Source: Kiritimatiellia bacterium
GTDB lineage: Bacteria; Verrucomicrobiota; Kiritimatiellia; UBA8416; JABMPJ01
NCBI GenBank assembly: GCA_030745755.1
Contig: JASLOA010000010.1
Coordinates: forward strand, 1-64,000
Direction: 5' to 3'
DNA: 64,000 bases
The notes under the pieces: model-generated
Told to the model about the DNA's origin: nothing
The model's database searches: none
Seen by the model: only the letters and a program-made list of their open reading frames with translations
Shown here: in pieces, positions 6,850 through 16,764 of the stretch
Layout of the letters: every line of letters begins with the position of its first letter
Numbering within the stretch: position 1 is the first letter of the stretch
Translations under genes and position numbers: made by a program

Positions 6850-9012
6850 ATGCCAGAGGATTCTGCCCAATCCAAAGAGGCCCTGACCGGAGCAGTCGAG
6901 AGCATTGTCTTTCGTGCTGAGGACACCGGCTACACCGTCTGCAGCATGAAGGTGGCCGAGCGGAAAGACACCGTAACGGTCGTGGGCACCTGCGCGGCTA
7001 TATGGGTGGGGGAAACGTTGCGCGCGGAAGGCGTGTGGACGCGCCATCCCAAGCATGGCTACCAGTTCCAGGCCGCCTCCATGATCTGCGTGGCGCCCAC
7101 ATCGGAACGCGGCATTGAGCGCTACCTGGCCTCCGGCATGGTGAGAGGTATCGGCAAGGAACTGGCCCGGCGTCTCGTGGTCGCGTTCGGCAAAGACACA
7201 CTGAAGATCATCGACAAGGAATCCGAGCGCCTTCGCGAAGTGGACGGCATCGGCCCCAAGCGGCGCAAGCGCATCAAGGAAAGTTGGATCGAGCAGCACG
7301 CTGTGCGCGACATCATGATCTTCCTGCAAAGCCACGGCGTCGGCACGGCGCAGTCGGCACGCATCTACCGTCAGTATGGCAATGAGGCCGTTGCCGTGAT
7401 CTCGGAGAATCCCTATCAGCTCTGCCGCGACGTCTGGGGAATCGGCTTCAAGACGGCCGACGGCGTGGCGATGAGTGTGGGTGTGCCGCCGCAATCGAAG
7501 CTGCGCGCCCGGGCCGGACTGGTTTATACCATGGAGACACTCGCCGCCGAAGGCCACTGCTTCTGCCTCGATGCCGAGCTGATTCTGCAGGCCCAGGCCC
7601 TGCTCGACATACCGGCCGAGATTCTGAGCGAGGCGCTTGCAAGCGAGCTCGAGCGCAACGAATTGACTCGCGACGATAACCGTATCTACCTCGCGTCGCT
7701 CTACAATGCCGAGACTGCCGTAGCCGAGCGCCTGATCGCCCTGCAACGCACCAACCGCGGCTTCCGGCCCATCGTGGTGGAGAAAGCCGTCGCGTGGGCC
7801 GAACAGCGCATGAAGCTTCACTTTGCACCCATGCAGGTGGAAGCCCTGCAGACCGCCCTCGCCGAGAAGGTCGCCGTCATCACTGGTGGCCCCGGCGTCG
7901 GCAAAACCACTATCATCCACGCACTGGTCGACGTCTATCGTATGCGCAGCCTCAAGATTGCACTCGCCGCCCCCACCGGACGCGCCGCCAAACGCATGGC
8001 GGAAGCGACGCACCACGAGGCCAAGACATTGCACCGATTGCTCAAGTTCAATCCCGCCGCACACGGATTCGAACACGACCGCAACAACCCGCTGGAAGTG
8101 GATGTCGTTATCCTGGATGAGTGCTCCATGATCGATATCGCCCTGATGCATCATTTCCTGGATGCCCTGCCCGACCGCTGCTGTCTCATCCTGGTGGGTG
8201 ATATGGACCAGCTCCCCAGCGTGGGGCCCGGGAACGTGCTGCGTGACATTATCGACTCTGAAGTCATCGCCTGCCGTCGCCTCGATCACATCTTCCGCCA
8301 GGAAAAAGGAGGCGCCATCGTCCGCAACGCGCACCACGTGAACCGCGGCGAGGCGCTTGAGATCGATAATTCGGAAGGCTCGGACTTCTTCTTTCTCTCG
8401 GCCGACCAACCGGAAGAGGTAATCGACAAAGTGCTGCAGCTCATTACCCGCCGCATTCCCTCCCGGTTCGGGTTCAGTCCGATCCACGACATCCAGGTGC
8501 TGACACCGATGCGGAAGAACCAGCTCGGCGCCGACAACCTGAACGGGTTGCTGCAGGACGCCCTCAATCCGCGCGGCGCGGAAGTGCAGCGTTTCGGACG
8601 GTGCTACAGGGATGGCGACCGTGTCATGCAGATTCGCAACAACTACGACAAGGAAGTGTTCAACGGCGACATCGGCCTGGTCCGACACGTCAACGCAGAG
8701 GAACAGACCCTGACCGTGGATTTCGATGGGCGACCGATCAACTATGAAGCCACTGATCTGGACGAGCTGGTCCACGCCTACGCCTGCTCAATCCACAAGT
8801 CGCAAGGCAGCGAATACCCGGCCGTGATCATCCTGATGACCACGCAGCACTTCAAACTGCTGCAACGCAACCTGCTCTACACGGCCATCACGCGCGGGCG
8901 CAGACTGGTCTGTCTCGTGGGCCAGCGCAAAGCCATCAGCATGGCCATCCGCAACAACGAGATCCGCCTGCGCCGCACCGCGCTACGGCAGCGGTTGGCG
9001 ATGGCGGGTTAG
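6850..9012 (+). CDS. recD2: RecD2-type 5'-3' DNA helicase
   Basis: A 720-residue SF1B helicase used in DNA repair outside RecBCD. Visible motifs are an N-terminal OB-like region (1-90), helix-hairpin-helix repeats (IGPKRRKRI and VWGIGFKTAD), Walker A GGPGVGKTT (346-354), Walker B LDECSMID, motif III VGDMDQLPSVGPGNVL, and C-terminal SIHKSQGSEYPAV with YTAITRGRRL (motifs V/VI). The long N-terminal extension before Walker A identifies RecD2 rather than short RecD. The start at 6850 is taken because the protein then begins just before the conserved GAVESIVFRAEDTGYTV segment. The stop overlaps the convergent lipoprotein gene by 4 bases. Confidence 0.95.
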   Translation: MPEDSAQSKEALTGAVESIVFRAEDTGYTVCSMKVAERKDTVTVVGTCAAIWVGETLRAEGVWTRHPKHGYQFQAASMICVAPTSERGIERYLASGMVRGIGKELARRLVVAFGKDTLKIIDKESERLREVDGIGPKRRKRIKESWIEQHAVRDIMIFLQSHGVGTAQSARIYRQYGNEAVAVISENPYQLCRDVWGIGFKTADGVAMSVGVPPQSKLRARAGLVYTMETLAAEGHCFCLDAELILQAQALLDIPAEILSEALASELERNELTRDDNRIYLASLYNAETAVAERLIALQRTNRGFRPIVVEKAVAWAEQRMKLHFAPMQVEALQTALAEKVAVITGGPGVGKTTIIHALVDVYRMRSLKIALAAPTGRAAKRMAEATHHEAKTLHRLLKFNPAAHGFEHDRNNPLEVDVVILDECSMIDIALMHHFLDALPDRCCLILVGDMDQLPSVGPGNVLRDIIDSEVIACRRLDHIFRQEKGGAIVRNAHHVNRGEALEIDNSEGSDFFFLSADQPEEVIDKVLQLITRRIPSRFGFSPIHDIQVLTPMRKNQLGADNLNGLLQDALNPRGAEVQRFGRCYRDGDRVMQIRNNYDKEVFNGDIGLVRHVNAEEQTLTVDFDGRPINYEATDLDELVHAYACSIHKSQGSEYPAVIILMTTQHFKLLQRNLLYTAITRGRRLVCLVGQRKAISMAIRNNEIRLRRTALRQRLAMAG

Positions 9013-9515
9013 TGCTGCTCCGTGAACCCGGCGCCGTCGTTCAGGTAGTGCACCATTCGGGGCACCTGCCCGGGACGGCCGACGAGCACAATCAGATCCG
9101 TATAGCGGCCACGTGTACGACTTGCGATTCCCGTGATACGCGCACCCACCTCGCACCGGATCGTTCCGACCCGGATGTACGCATTCTCCTGCACCATCGG
9201 CGCCACACTCCCGACCGGTTCCACCGGTTCCGTGGGAGGCTTGCGCAGGAACACCTCCACTTCGCCCGTGTCATCATCCATGACCCGCATGAGCACCAGG
9301 TCGGGGAGACCATCCAGGTTGAGGTCGGCCTCAACACGGCCGGTCTCTCTGATGGCATCAACTTCCGCCTTTGAGACCACTTCCGCCGTATTCGTGAACG
9401 ACAGGTGCGATGTGCGCCCGGCCCCCTGAACGGGCTTTGGCTTGGGCTTACAGCCGCAGATGGCGACCACCAAGAGCACTGGAATATACAAACGTGAATC
9501 AAGTAGCTTGAGCAT
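9009..9515 (-). CDS. Putative lipoprotein with a VCBS/FG-GAP-like segment
   Basis: I do not recognise a family. The 168-residue product starts with a hydrophobic segment ending IPVLLVVAICGC, so Cys22 is a plausible lipidation site, followed by a Lys/Pro-rich spacer. The segment DLNLDGLPDLVLMRV (about 85-100) looks like a calcium-binding FG-GAP/VCBS-type loop of the kind found in surface proteins. It probably sits on the outer side of a membrane. The gene is convergent with recD2 and overlaps it by 4 bases. Upstream it is followed on the same strand by a HAD-like gene after a 54-base gap. Confidence 0.65.
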   Translation of the reverse strand: MLKLLDSRLYIPVLLVVAICGCKPKPKPVQGAGRTSHLSFTNTAEVVSKAEVDAIRETGRVEADLNLDGLPDLVLMRVMDDDTGEVEVFLRKPPTEPVEPVGSVAPMVQENAYIRVGTIRCEVGARITGIASRTRGRYTDLIVLVGRPGQVPRMVHYLNDGAGFTEQH

Positions 9516-9569
9516 GCCCTCTTCTCCTTCTTTGCGTTCCTTGCGTTCTTTCGCGGCTAATCCGCTCCT

Positions 9570-10472
9570 CTAAAGGCCGAGGCTGAGTTGCCCGCGCACT
9601 TCCACCTTGCGACCGGATGGCAGATCGGGATCGTTGGTGTAGTACACAGCAAATTTCACGCCAGGAAACTCGCGCGCGAGCTCTTGTTCGATATATGTCT
9701 CCACAGCGCGCGCATTGCCTTCGTCATCATCGGAGAACCCGACACTGATCGGCCTGTCCACGCCGTGTTCACGGAGAATCCCAATGACATGGCGTACGAA
9801 GTCCCGGATGGCGAATTGCTTGCCTTCCTCGGTTCCCGCGGCCTCGTAGTTGTGTTCGCGCAGCAGCTCGCGGAAGCGCGGCGACATGCAGCCGTGATAC
9901 TTATTCAGCCCGAGATAGTATTCCAGCACCTCGTCATCGCTGTGCCGATCATGACCCGGCCGGAGCCATTCAAGGTAGCCACGCAGGTTGCGCAGCATGG
10001 TCCGCTTCTCTGGCGGCGAGAATGTGCGGTCGATGAAGTAGCGTACACCCGCCTTCAAGACTTCCGGATCGTGGCCGCGGGCGGTCACGATCGCGAAAAG
10101 GCGCCCCTCGGTGAGGACCTTCTTCAGAGTTCCAAAGCTCGGTGCGCGCGCGGATTCGCCACTGACAATGCGGTCGATGGCCTCGCGAGTGTCACGCAGA
10201 AACACGTTCTCTTCCTCGATCTCTATGTCGCGAAAATCGCGGAACGCCGCCTCCCACGCTCCGTCAGTGGGGGGACGATAGTGTTCCGTATCGTTTCGGA
10301 TCAGGCTGTAGAGCGAGGTCGATACGGAATACGGCACCCATTCGCCCTCATCGGTCAGGCGTTCCAGGTGAATGTGCGTCGGCATGTGCAGGACGTTGTC
10401 GTCCCAGTCAAAGACGAAGTAGCGCAGGTCGCGATCGGCGACGGCGTAGTTGATGTCGGGGGCTTTGGTCAT
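9570..10472 (-). CDS. HAD-superfamily-like hydrolase, conserved hypothetical
   Basis: A 300-residue protein with a recognisable HAD frame. Motif I is YFVFDWDDNVL (D22 and D24 as nucleophile and acid/base), motif II is IVTARGHD (Thr), and motif IV is FSDDDEGN near residue 255. The long insertion between motifs I and II (about residues 30-130) is a large cap domain. Substrate is unknown; phosphatase activity is the default expectation. The gene is divergent from upp, and the 160-base intergenic region carries a G/C-rich palindrome at 10493-10513 that also occurs at 20648. Confidence 0.72.
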   Translation of the reverse strand: MTKAPDINYAVADRDLRYFVFDWDDNVLHMPTHIHLERLTDEGEWVPYSVSTSLYSLIRNDTEHYRPPTDGAWEAAFRDFRDIEIEEENVFLRDTREAIDRIVSGESARAPSFGTLKKVLTEGRLFAIVTARGHDPEVLKAGVRYFIDRTFSPPEKRTMLRNLRGYLEWLRPGHDRHSDDEVLEYYLGLNKYHGCMSPRFRELLREHNYEAAGTEEGKQFAIRDFVRHVIGILREHGVDRPISVGFSDDDEGNARAVETYIEQELAREFPGVKFAVYYTNDPDLPSGRKVEVRGQLSLGL

Positions 10473-10492
10473 GGCTCTGTTGTCACGCTTGC

Positions 10493-10513
10493 GGCCCGCG
10501 CGGAGCGCGGGCC
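10493..10513. repeat. GC-rich palindrome, copy 1
   Basis: GGCCCGCG and CGCGGGCC arms (10493-10500, 10506-10513) around a five-base loop, followed by CTGCCT. The same palindrome plus the CCTGCCT tail occurs at 20648-20674. There is no T-run, so it is not a standard terminator in this position between two divergent genes. Confidence 0.7.
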
Positions 10514-10632
10514 CTGCCTTACCGATTCTTCTCTTCGCAAAATGCTAAGCATGCTCTATGGTTCCACTGAACGCGGGTCATGCTATACCAGATAATGCCC
10601 GTGCCGACCAGTCGAGAACCCAGGAGGACCAC

Positions 10633-11253
10633 ATGCACCAGTCCGTCGACCACCCTGTTCTGCAACACAAACTCGGCTACCTGCGCGACAAACAGACCAG
10701 CAACAAGGACTTCAGGGAGCTCACCAGCGAAATCACCATGCTGCTCGCCTATGAAGCCCTTAAGCACGTCGAGCTGACACCGGTCGAGATCGAAACGCCG
10801 ATCGCCCCCATGACCGCACAGCGTGTTAAGCACGATATCGTGATCGTGCCCGTGTTACGGGCCGGTGTCGGCATGTTGAACAGTCTTTGCACGCTGATCC
10901 CGACTGCAAAGGTGGGCTTCATCGGGCTCTACCGCGACCACGACACGAAACAGCCGGTGGAGTACTACGTCAAACTGCCGCCGATCACGAACAACCCCAT
11001 CGTTATCCTGGTTGACCCCATGCTCGCTACGGGCGGGTCTACCGCCGCCGCGATCGACCTGATCAAGCGCGAGGGATTCAGCCGCATTACAGTGGTCTCG
11101 ATCGTTTCAGCGCCCGAGGGCCTTGCCGAGGTCGAATCCAGACACCCGGACGTCAGAATCTATACCGCCGCCATTGACGATTGTTTGAACGACAGCAAGT
11201 ACATCGTCCCCGGCCTTGGTGACGCCGGCGACCGCATCTTCGGAACGACATGA
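10633..11253 (+). CDS. upp: Uracil phosphoribosyltransferase
   Basis: A 206-residue salvage enzyme making UMP from uracil and PRPP. The PRPP-binding loop is LVDPMLATGGSTAAAIDLIK (about 130-149). HPVLQHKLGYLRDKQT near the N-terminus and VPVLRAGVGM are typical of Upp, and the C-terminal YIVPGLGDAGDRIFGT closes the uracil pocket. The ATG at 10633 follows AGGAGG by 6 bases. Length is normal. The gene stands alone, ending 14 bases before the stop of the convergent kinase-WD40 gene. Confidence 0.96.
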   Translation: MHQSVDHPVLQHKLGYLRDKQTSNKDFRELTSEITMLLAYEALKHVELTPVEIETPIAPMTAQRVKHDIVIVPVLRAGVGMLNSLCTLIPTAKVGFIGLYRDHDTKQPVEYYVKLPPITNNPIVILVDPMLATGGSTAAAIDLIKREGFSRITVVSIVSAPEGLAEVESRHPDVRIYTAAIDDCLNDSKYIVPGLGDAGDRIFGTT

Positions 11254-11266
11254 GCGGCATAGAGGG

Positions 11267-14200
11267 CTAATCGCCTCCAGGAAGGAAGGTATCCAGGCGC
11301 GCCTGTCGATGTGCCTGGCGCTGTTCCTCAACGGCCTCCGGAGTCGACTGCCAGTCAACCGCCGGCCACACGCGCGCGGTGCCGTCATTGCCGGCAGAGA
11401 GCAGAGCCCGTCCGTCCGGTGAGAACTCCAGACTTGAGACCCAGCCCTGGTGTCCTTCCAGCTTCAGCAGTTCGCTACCGTTGGCCGCATCCCAGATGCG
11501 AATGCCCTGCCGGCCTGCCGTGGCCACGCGGCGGCCGTCTGGCGAGAATGCTACGGCCGATACGGCACTGTCTGTTTCCCTCAGGACGATCAGTTCATCG
11601 CCTTCCGGCAGGCTCCATATGCGCGCGGTCATGTCGCGGCTGCCGGTGATCACGCGCTTGCCGTCCACGGCGCATGCAACCGTGGTTACATGATCGCTAT
11701 GCCCCTCGAAGGCCCCCATATCATCACCCGAGACGGCATTCCAAATCTGCACACCCTCACCGGCCATGAGGAGATAGCGGCCATCCGGAGAGAAGGTCAC
11801 CACGCGCGACACGGGCGTTTCAGCCCGGATCGTGATCGCCCGCTTCCCGCTGTCGGTTTCCCAGACACGCAGGCCATCATAGCCCACCGTTGCGATACGC
11901 GTTCCATCGGGTGAGTAAGCCGCTCCGGTGATGGCCCCGCTGTGGCCGCTCAGGGCTAGCACCATACCACCGGTTTCACGATTCCAGATGCGGGTGGTGC
12001 CTCCGTCCGATGCCGTAAGCAGGTGCCGCCCGTCGAACGAGAACTCCGCACCGGTCAGGCGCCCGGTCTGCTTGTCGAGTGTCCGGATCAGCTTCGCGTC
12101 ATTCACGCTCCAAATCCTGCCATATCCATCTTCGCCCGCCGTCACCATCTGCCGGCCCGCCACGTCGAAACGCGCCGCCACAATCGCGCCTTCATGGCCG
12201 CCGGCAACCACCACGCTGCCCTCGTGCCGGGAATCCCAGACCATGAGCTTTCCGTCACGCGCACCGGTCACGGCCAGGCGGCCATCCGGAGAGAGGGCCG
12301 CCGCCGAAACCACCGCCTCGTGTCCGCGCAGGCGCAGCTTGCGCTGACCGGTGCCGGCATCCCATATTTGCACCGCGCTCGACCCACCGAGTGTGAGCAT
12401 GCGGCTGGCGCCTGCGTCAAACACGACGCCTTCCAGTGAAACATCCAAGCCAAGGAACGGGATGATCTTCAATGAGCGGGCACTGCCACTGTCCCACACA
12501 CGCAGCAACGCATCGCCGCTGACCGTGTTCACGCGCGTGCTCGTGGCATCGAACGCCACGCCCGTGACCGGTCCCGGATGCGGCCCCAGGGTGGCAATCG
12601 CGGCCCCATCGCTCAGTCGCCAGACACGCGCCGTCCGGTCACGGCTACCCGTCACAAGCAATAGGCCCGTGCGGTCCATGGCGGCCGACTCCACGAGGCC
12701 CTGGTGTCCGCTAAGCTGCATCACGAGCCGGCCGGTCTCCAACGACCACACGGCCAACTCGCCCTGCTCGCCCGCGCCCACCAGTCGCCGGCCATCGGGA
12801 CTGAAAAGCCGCTGATACACGGAGGCATAGAATTTCTCGAGTGCCTTCGACGTCAGGCGGTGCGTGCCGAGATCCATGAACTGCACGCGACCATTCTGGA
12901 TACCCCACAGAATCCGTTTCCCATCGTCTGTGAACACCAGCGGCAACGTGCTTGCGGCGCCTCCGCTGAACACGCCGTGTTCGGTCTTGCCGGTCAGATC
13001 CCACACCCGAACGGTCTGATCCGCCCCGGCCGATACGACGAGAGTGCCGTCCGGCGAGAAAGCCACCGACGCCACGCTGCCCTTGTGTCCGGCCAGTGCC
13101 TGCAGGCACTCGTGCGCACTGTACATCAGGCGGCCCCACTCCCAACCACGTTGCCCCTGCGGCACCTCCCACAGGAGGGTTTCGGCAGCCAGGCCCTGCA
13201 TGTCCGCGATCCGCTTGGCGGCCAGGGCAATCGTGTGGTAGTAGTTCTGCTGCTCGGCCTGACCCAGGGCGGCCACGGCCTGCTTGCGCTGGCGCTCTTC
13301 CTCGATCTTGGCGGCCTCGGCGCGATCACGTTCGATGAGCCTCTCCTGCTCTGCGGCGACGGCCCGGTTGCGCTCTTCCTGCATCTGGGTCTCGGCGCGT
13401 ACGGCACGGTCGCGCTGCGTGCGGGTCACGACATAGGCCATCGCCATCACCGCGAAAGCCGCCAGTGCCGCCACGATGGAACCGATGACGCTGAGTCGAA
13501 CGATGATCTTGCGCCGCCTCGCGTCCGCCTGCGCATCGTTCACCTTCTCGGCCAGGTCATCCGGACGTGCGAGCTGCAGGCCCGGCAGCGGCCACTGCTT
13601 GACATCGGCGTCTATGGCGCGCACCTGGGAGGCCGCCAGCGACAGGTCACCACGGGCGAGAGAGACACGCGTGAACTCCTCGCGAGCGGCCCGCAACCCG
13701 TAGACTGCCTGGCGATTCCCCGCCCACAGGTGCAGGGCCTGCTGGAATCCACCGATGATCTCGTTGAACTCACGGTAGACATCGGCACCGCCCTTCTCGG
13801 CGACTGCATCCAGCCGGTCGGCGGCCGACCCGGTGAGCTTGACACTCTCGGCGTGGGCCTGGTGCGAACGCAGGGCTTGCTGGAACTCGCGGACCGCCTG
13901 ATAACGCTCGGCCGTGTTGAGGCTCATGGCCTTCATGGCAATGTCCAGCAGTTCGCCCTTGTGGCGTGTTTCACGAATCTCGTTGTGCGCAGCGGCATCA
14001 ATCGCCGCCATCGCGTTCTCGCCCGGATGCGGTGGCTTCCCCGAAATGATTTCAAACAGAACCGCGCCCAACAGGTAGATGTCGCTGGTTCGCCCCATGA
14101 CGCTGTAGTCGCACAGGGCCATCTCGGGAGCCATGTAGGATGGCGTGCCGGCCAGGGTGGCGTTTTCGGAAAGGGGCTCAGCTTTCTCGCTGCCAATACT

Positions 14201-14842
14201 GGCGGCCAATCCCCAGTCCATGACCAACACTTCGCCGTAGCCCCCCAGCATCACATTGGCCGGCTTGAGATCGCGATGGATCACTCCCTTGTCGTGCGCA
14301 AACCCGACCGCATCACACACGTCCAGCAGAATACGCAGGTTCTCCTCCTGGTCCTGCTCAGCGATGACTTTGTCCCAGGAGGTGCCCTGGATCTCCTTCA
14401 TCGCATAGAACAGCTTCCCCTCCGGGGTCTTGCCGAGGTCGTGGATGGGGATGATGTTGGGGTGATCGAGCTCGCCGGTCACGATCGCCTCGGAGAGGAA
14501 CTTGTTGGCCGCCACGGGATCGACCGATGCATCCGACTGGATCATCTTGATCGCGATCTGACGGTCAAGCGACGCCTGGCGCGCGGCATACACCACACCC
14601 ATTCCGCCCTGTCCCAGGGTGTTCGTCAGTTCATAATCGAGGGTGGCACCCGTCGCCGCATCGGACGTCTCCAGTACGTGTGCGTGGAGATTAAGATGAA
14701 ATCGGCCGGGATCGTTGCTGACCGTAGCGCCGCTCTTGATCGACACAGTTGCTTCGGCCGTCTTGAGATAGTCAGAGACGTCCGCGACAGCCGTTGCGCG
14801 GCTGTCTCCCCCCTGGGGCAAAGTGGCATCCTGGTCTGGCAT
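11267..14842 (-). CDS. Ser/Thr protein kinase with C-terminal WD40 propellers
   Basis: A 1191-residue membrane signalling protein. The cytoplasmic kinase domain (about 69-330) has LGQGGMGVVY, Lys99 in IAIKM, catalytic HRDLKPAN (D191), DWG in place of DFG (D209), and GTPSYMAPE. A transmembrane helix follows at about 447-471, then a charged coiled coil (475-545), then a long array of WD40 repeats (from about 600 to near the C-terminus) with repeated SPDG and RVWD signatures. The propellers should lie outside the inner membrane and sense or bind something there. This PknB-WD40 architecture is typical of Planctomycetes and related phyla. It is divergent from an FHA-domain histidine kinase 138 bases away, a likely functional partner. 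Confidence 0.93.
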   Translation of the reverse strand: MPDQDATLPQGGDSRATAVADVSDYLKTAEATVSIKSGATVSNDPGRFHLNLHAHVLETSDAATGATLDYELTNTLGQGGMGVVYAARQASLDRQIAIKMIQSDASVDPVAANKFLSEAIVTGELDHPNIIPIHDLGKTPEGKLFYAMKEIQGTSWDKVIAEQDQEENLRILLDVCDAVGFAHDKGVIHRDLKPANVMLGGYGEVLVMDWGLAASIGSEKAEPLSENATLAGTPSYMAPEMALCDYSVMGRTSDIYLLGAVLFEIISGKPPHPGENAMAAIDAAAHNEIRETRHKGELLDIAMKAMSLNTAERYQAVREFQQALRSHQAHAESVKLTGSAADRLDAVAEKGGADVYREFNEIIGGFQQALHLWAGNRQAVYGLRAAREEFTRVSLARGDLSLAASQVRAIDADVKQWPLPGLQLARPDDLAEKVNDAQADARRRKIIVRLSVIGSIVAALAAFAVMAMAYVVTRTQRDRAVRAETQMQEERNRAVAAEQERLIERDRAEAAKIEEERQRKQAVAALGQAEQQNYYHTIALAAKRIADMQGLAAETLLWEVPQGQRGWEWGRLMYSAHECLQALAGHKGSVASVAFSPDGTLVVSAGADQTVRVWDLTGKTEHGVFSGGAASTLPLVFTDDGKRILWGIQNGRVQFMDLGTHRLTSKALEKFYASVYQRLFSPDGRRLVGAGEQGELAVWSLETGRLVMQLSGHQGLVESAAMDRTGLLLVTGSRDRTARVWRLSDGAAIATLGPHPGPVTGVAFDATSTRVNTVSGDALLRVWDSGSARSLKIIPFLGLDVSLEGVVFDAGASRMLTLGGSSAVQIWDAGTGQRKLRLRGHEAVVSAAALSPDGRLAVTGARDGKLMVWDSRHEGSVVVAGGHEGAIVAARFDVAGRQMVTAGEDGYGRIWSVNDAKLIRTLDKQTGRLTGAEFSFDGRHLLTASDGGTTRIWNRETGGMVLALSGHSGAITGAAYSPDGTRIATVGYDGLRVWETDSGKRAITIRAETPVSRVVTFSPDGRYLLMAGEGVQIWNAVSGDDMGAFEGHSDHVTTVACAVDGKRVITGSRDMTARIWSLPEGDELIVLRETDSAVSAVAFSPDGRRVATAGRQGIRIWDAANGSELLKLEGHQGWVSSLEFSPDGRALLSAGNDGTARVWPAVDWQSTPEAVEEQRQAHRQARLDTFLPGGD

Positions 14843-14979
14843 GTCCCGTTTTTACGCAACTGACGCACATCACGCAAGTTCAGAGGCAAACATTCCGGCA
14901 TGCCGCAGACAGCTCTCCGAGCGAGCCGTTTGTACTTGAGACCAGGAGGCGCATCTTTCATGATGGCGGGCGAGGTCTC

Positions 14980-16596
14980 ATGAAGGTCACGATAATCAAA
15001 GGTCCCGATGCCGGCACTGAGCTGACGATTGACGAGCCGGGGATTTACCTGATTGGCCGCAGCTCCGATTGCAAGCTTCGCCTCACGGATGCGGAGTCTT
15101 CACGGCGGCATGCCGCTATCACAACGGCCCCCGGCCGCGCGATCGTGGACGATCAGACCAGCCGCAACGGCACGCGTGTCAACGATGTGCGTGTGCAGCA
15201 CGCCATGCTCAAGGATGGCGACGTCATACGCGTGGGCGGCACTCATATCGCCATTGACGGCCTGGCCGACTCAGCACCGGCGCCGGAAACGACCCTGCAT
15301 GCCATAGATCCATCTATGCGCGTGCTGGCCTCGCTCGACCATCGCGCCGCCGACCTCCTGGCCGGCGTAAAAGTGGAGGAGACGGATACCGCCCGCGAAA
15401 ACGAGATGCTACGCGGCGTGGGTGAGGTCAGCAATATTCTCGTCTCCGGAGCCACGCGCGAGTCACTCCTGCAAGGCGTACTCGACCACATGAAAGCGCT
15501 GCTCGATGCGGACAGTGCCTGTGTCATGCTCCGCGATGCCGCGAACGACGATTGGACCTTCCACGCCGTTTCCGCCAATCCGGAGGAGAGTACACCCACG
15601 GTCAGCGTATCGCGCACCATCATCAACGAAGCCGTCAAGGACGGCATGGCGCTGCTGACAGAGAACCCATTGACCGACGAACGCTTCGGCCCCAGCGACA
15701 GCATCATGGTCCACAAGATTTCATCCGCCCTATGTGCCCCGCTGACCATCGACGAAGAACCGATCGGGGCGCTCTGTATCAATCGCCGCAGCCGTCCCGA
15801 CGCGTTTAAGCCGCTCGACCTGCGCTTTACGGCTACAATCGCCAACATTCTCGGCGTTTACCTTGAAAAGCTGCGCATCCAGGATGAGTATATCAAGCAG
15901 GAGCGCCTGGCCGCCGTGGGGCAGGTCATTGCCGGGCTCGCCCACTATGCCAAGAACATCATCACCGGGCTCCAGTTGAGCGTGGCCGGAATGCAGCGGA
16001 TGCTTGAGCACGACAGGATGGATCAGGTCGATGTGTGCGTGGAGTCTATCGCCGCGGAGGAGCGCCGTCTGACCAACCTGATCCTTGACATGCTGAGCTA
16101 TGCCAAGGAGCAGGAACCCATGCGCTTGGAGATGGACGTCAACCGCGTCATTGAATCCGTCGTCCGTCCGTTCGAACAGGAGCTTGGCGACCGATCCATC
16201 CAGTTGGAGCAGACGCTGGCAAGCGATCTGCCCACGCTGATGGCCGAGAAGAACGCCTTGCACCGGGTCTTTCTCAACTTGTTCGTTAATGCCATGGATG
16301 CGCTGGATGCCGTGGAAGACCGGGAAAGAGTCATCCGCCTGACCACGGCCCTCAGCGAAGATGGCGCCATGATTGAGATCACCATGTGGGACTCCGGGTG
16401 TGGTATACCGGAGAAGGAGATCGAGAACATCTTCGGTGTGTTCTTCTCCACCAAGGGATCCAAGGGCACCGGGCTCGGGCTGGCCGTGTCGCGCAAGATC
16501 ATCGAGGAACATCATGGAACGATTGCGGTGACCTCGCAGGAAGGCGAGTGGTCCGAGTTCCGGATTCGATTGCCGGTTGAGACCAAACAAGGCTAA
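14980..16596 (+). CDS. FHA-GAF sensor histidine kinase
   Basis: A 538-residue soluble kinase. The N-terminal FHA domain (1-95) has GRSSDCKL (R27), SSRRHAAI and SRNGTRVND, the residues that read phosphothreonine. A GAF domain follows (about 150-300). The dimerisation/phosphoacceptor region has ERLAAVGQVIAGLAHYAKNI with His322, and the ATPase domain has NLFVNAMDALD, DSGCGIPEKE and GTGLGLAVSRKIIEEH. No receiver domain or membrane helix is seen. The start at 14980 puts the FHA strand MKVTIIKGP at residue 1; AGGAGG at about 14943 is out of register with it, so translation initiation is not fully explained. The Ser/Thr kinase transcribed divergently could phosphorylate the protein this FHA domain recognises. 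Confidence 0.9.
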   Translation: MKVTIIKGPDAGTELTIDEPGIYLIGRSSDCKLRLTDAESSRRHAAITTAPGRAIVDDQTSRNGTRVNDVRVQHAMLKDGDVIRVGGTHIAIDGLADSAPAPETTLHAIDPSMRVLASLDHRAADLLAGVKVEETDTARENEMLRGVGEVSNILVSGATRESLLQGVLDHMKALLDADSACVMLRDAANDDWTFHAVSANPEESTPTVSVSRTIINEAVKDGMALLTENPLTDERFGPSDSIMVHKISSALCAPLTIDEEPIGALCINRRSRPDAFKPLDLRFTATIANILGVYLEKLRIQDEYIKQERLAAVGQVIAGLAHYAKNIITGLQLSVAGMQRMLEHDRMDQVDVCVESIAAEERRLTNLILDMLSYAKEQEPMRLEMDVNRVIESVVRPFEQELGDRSIQLEQTLASDLPTLMAEKNALHRVFLNLFVNAMDALDAVEDRERVIRLTTALSEDGAMIEITMWDSGCGIPEKEIENIFGVFFSTKGSKGTGLGLAVSRKIIEEHHGTIAVTSQEGEWSEFRIRLPVETKQG

Positions 16597-16746
16597 GAAG
16601 TTCGGGAACGAATTGCCTGTCATTTCGAGCGAAGCGAAGCGGAGTCGAGAAATCTCCGACATGTTGATTGGCAAGGAGATCCCTCGACAGGCTCGGGATG
16701 ACATACGGAAGAAGCTTCGCAGGCGGATCTGTTGGTGACAACACTG
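16590..16746. mobile_element. MITE-like palindromic element, copy C
   Basis: Lies between the histidine kinase stop and the beta-CASP nuclease gene. The left arm is CCTGTCATTTCGAGCGAAGC (about 16615-16634) with an extra AAGCGG duplication-like segment; the right arm is CCCTCGACAGGCTCGGGATG. The right flank ends GGTGACAACACTGG, like copy A's GAGACACAACACTAG. Boundaries are approximate because the left flank is degraded. Confidence 0.6.
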
Positions 16747-16764
16747 GAGAAGGGAAGACAAGTT

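Noticed and set aside
6829..8775. 648-residue minus-strand open frame opposite recD2.
   Set aside because: RecD2 motifs are clear on the other strand; the antisense translation has no domain signs.
12704..14863. 719-residue plus-strand open frame opposite the kinase-WD40 gene.
   Set aside because: The kinase, helix and WD40 signatures are all on the minus strand; this is a shadow frame.
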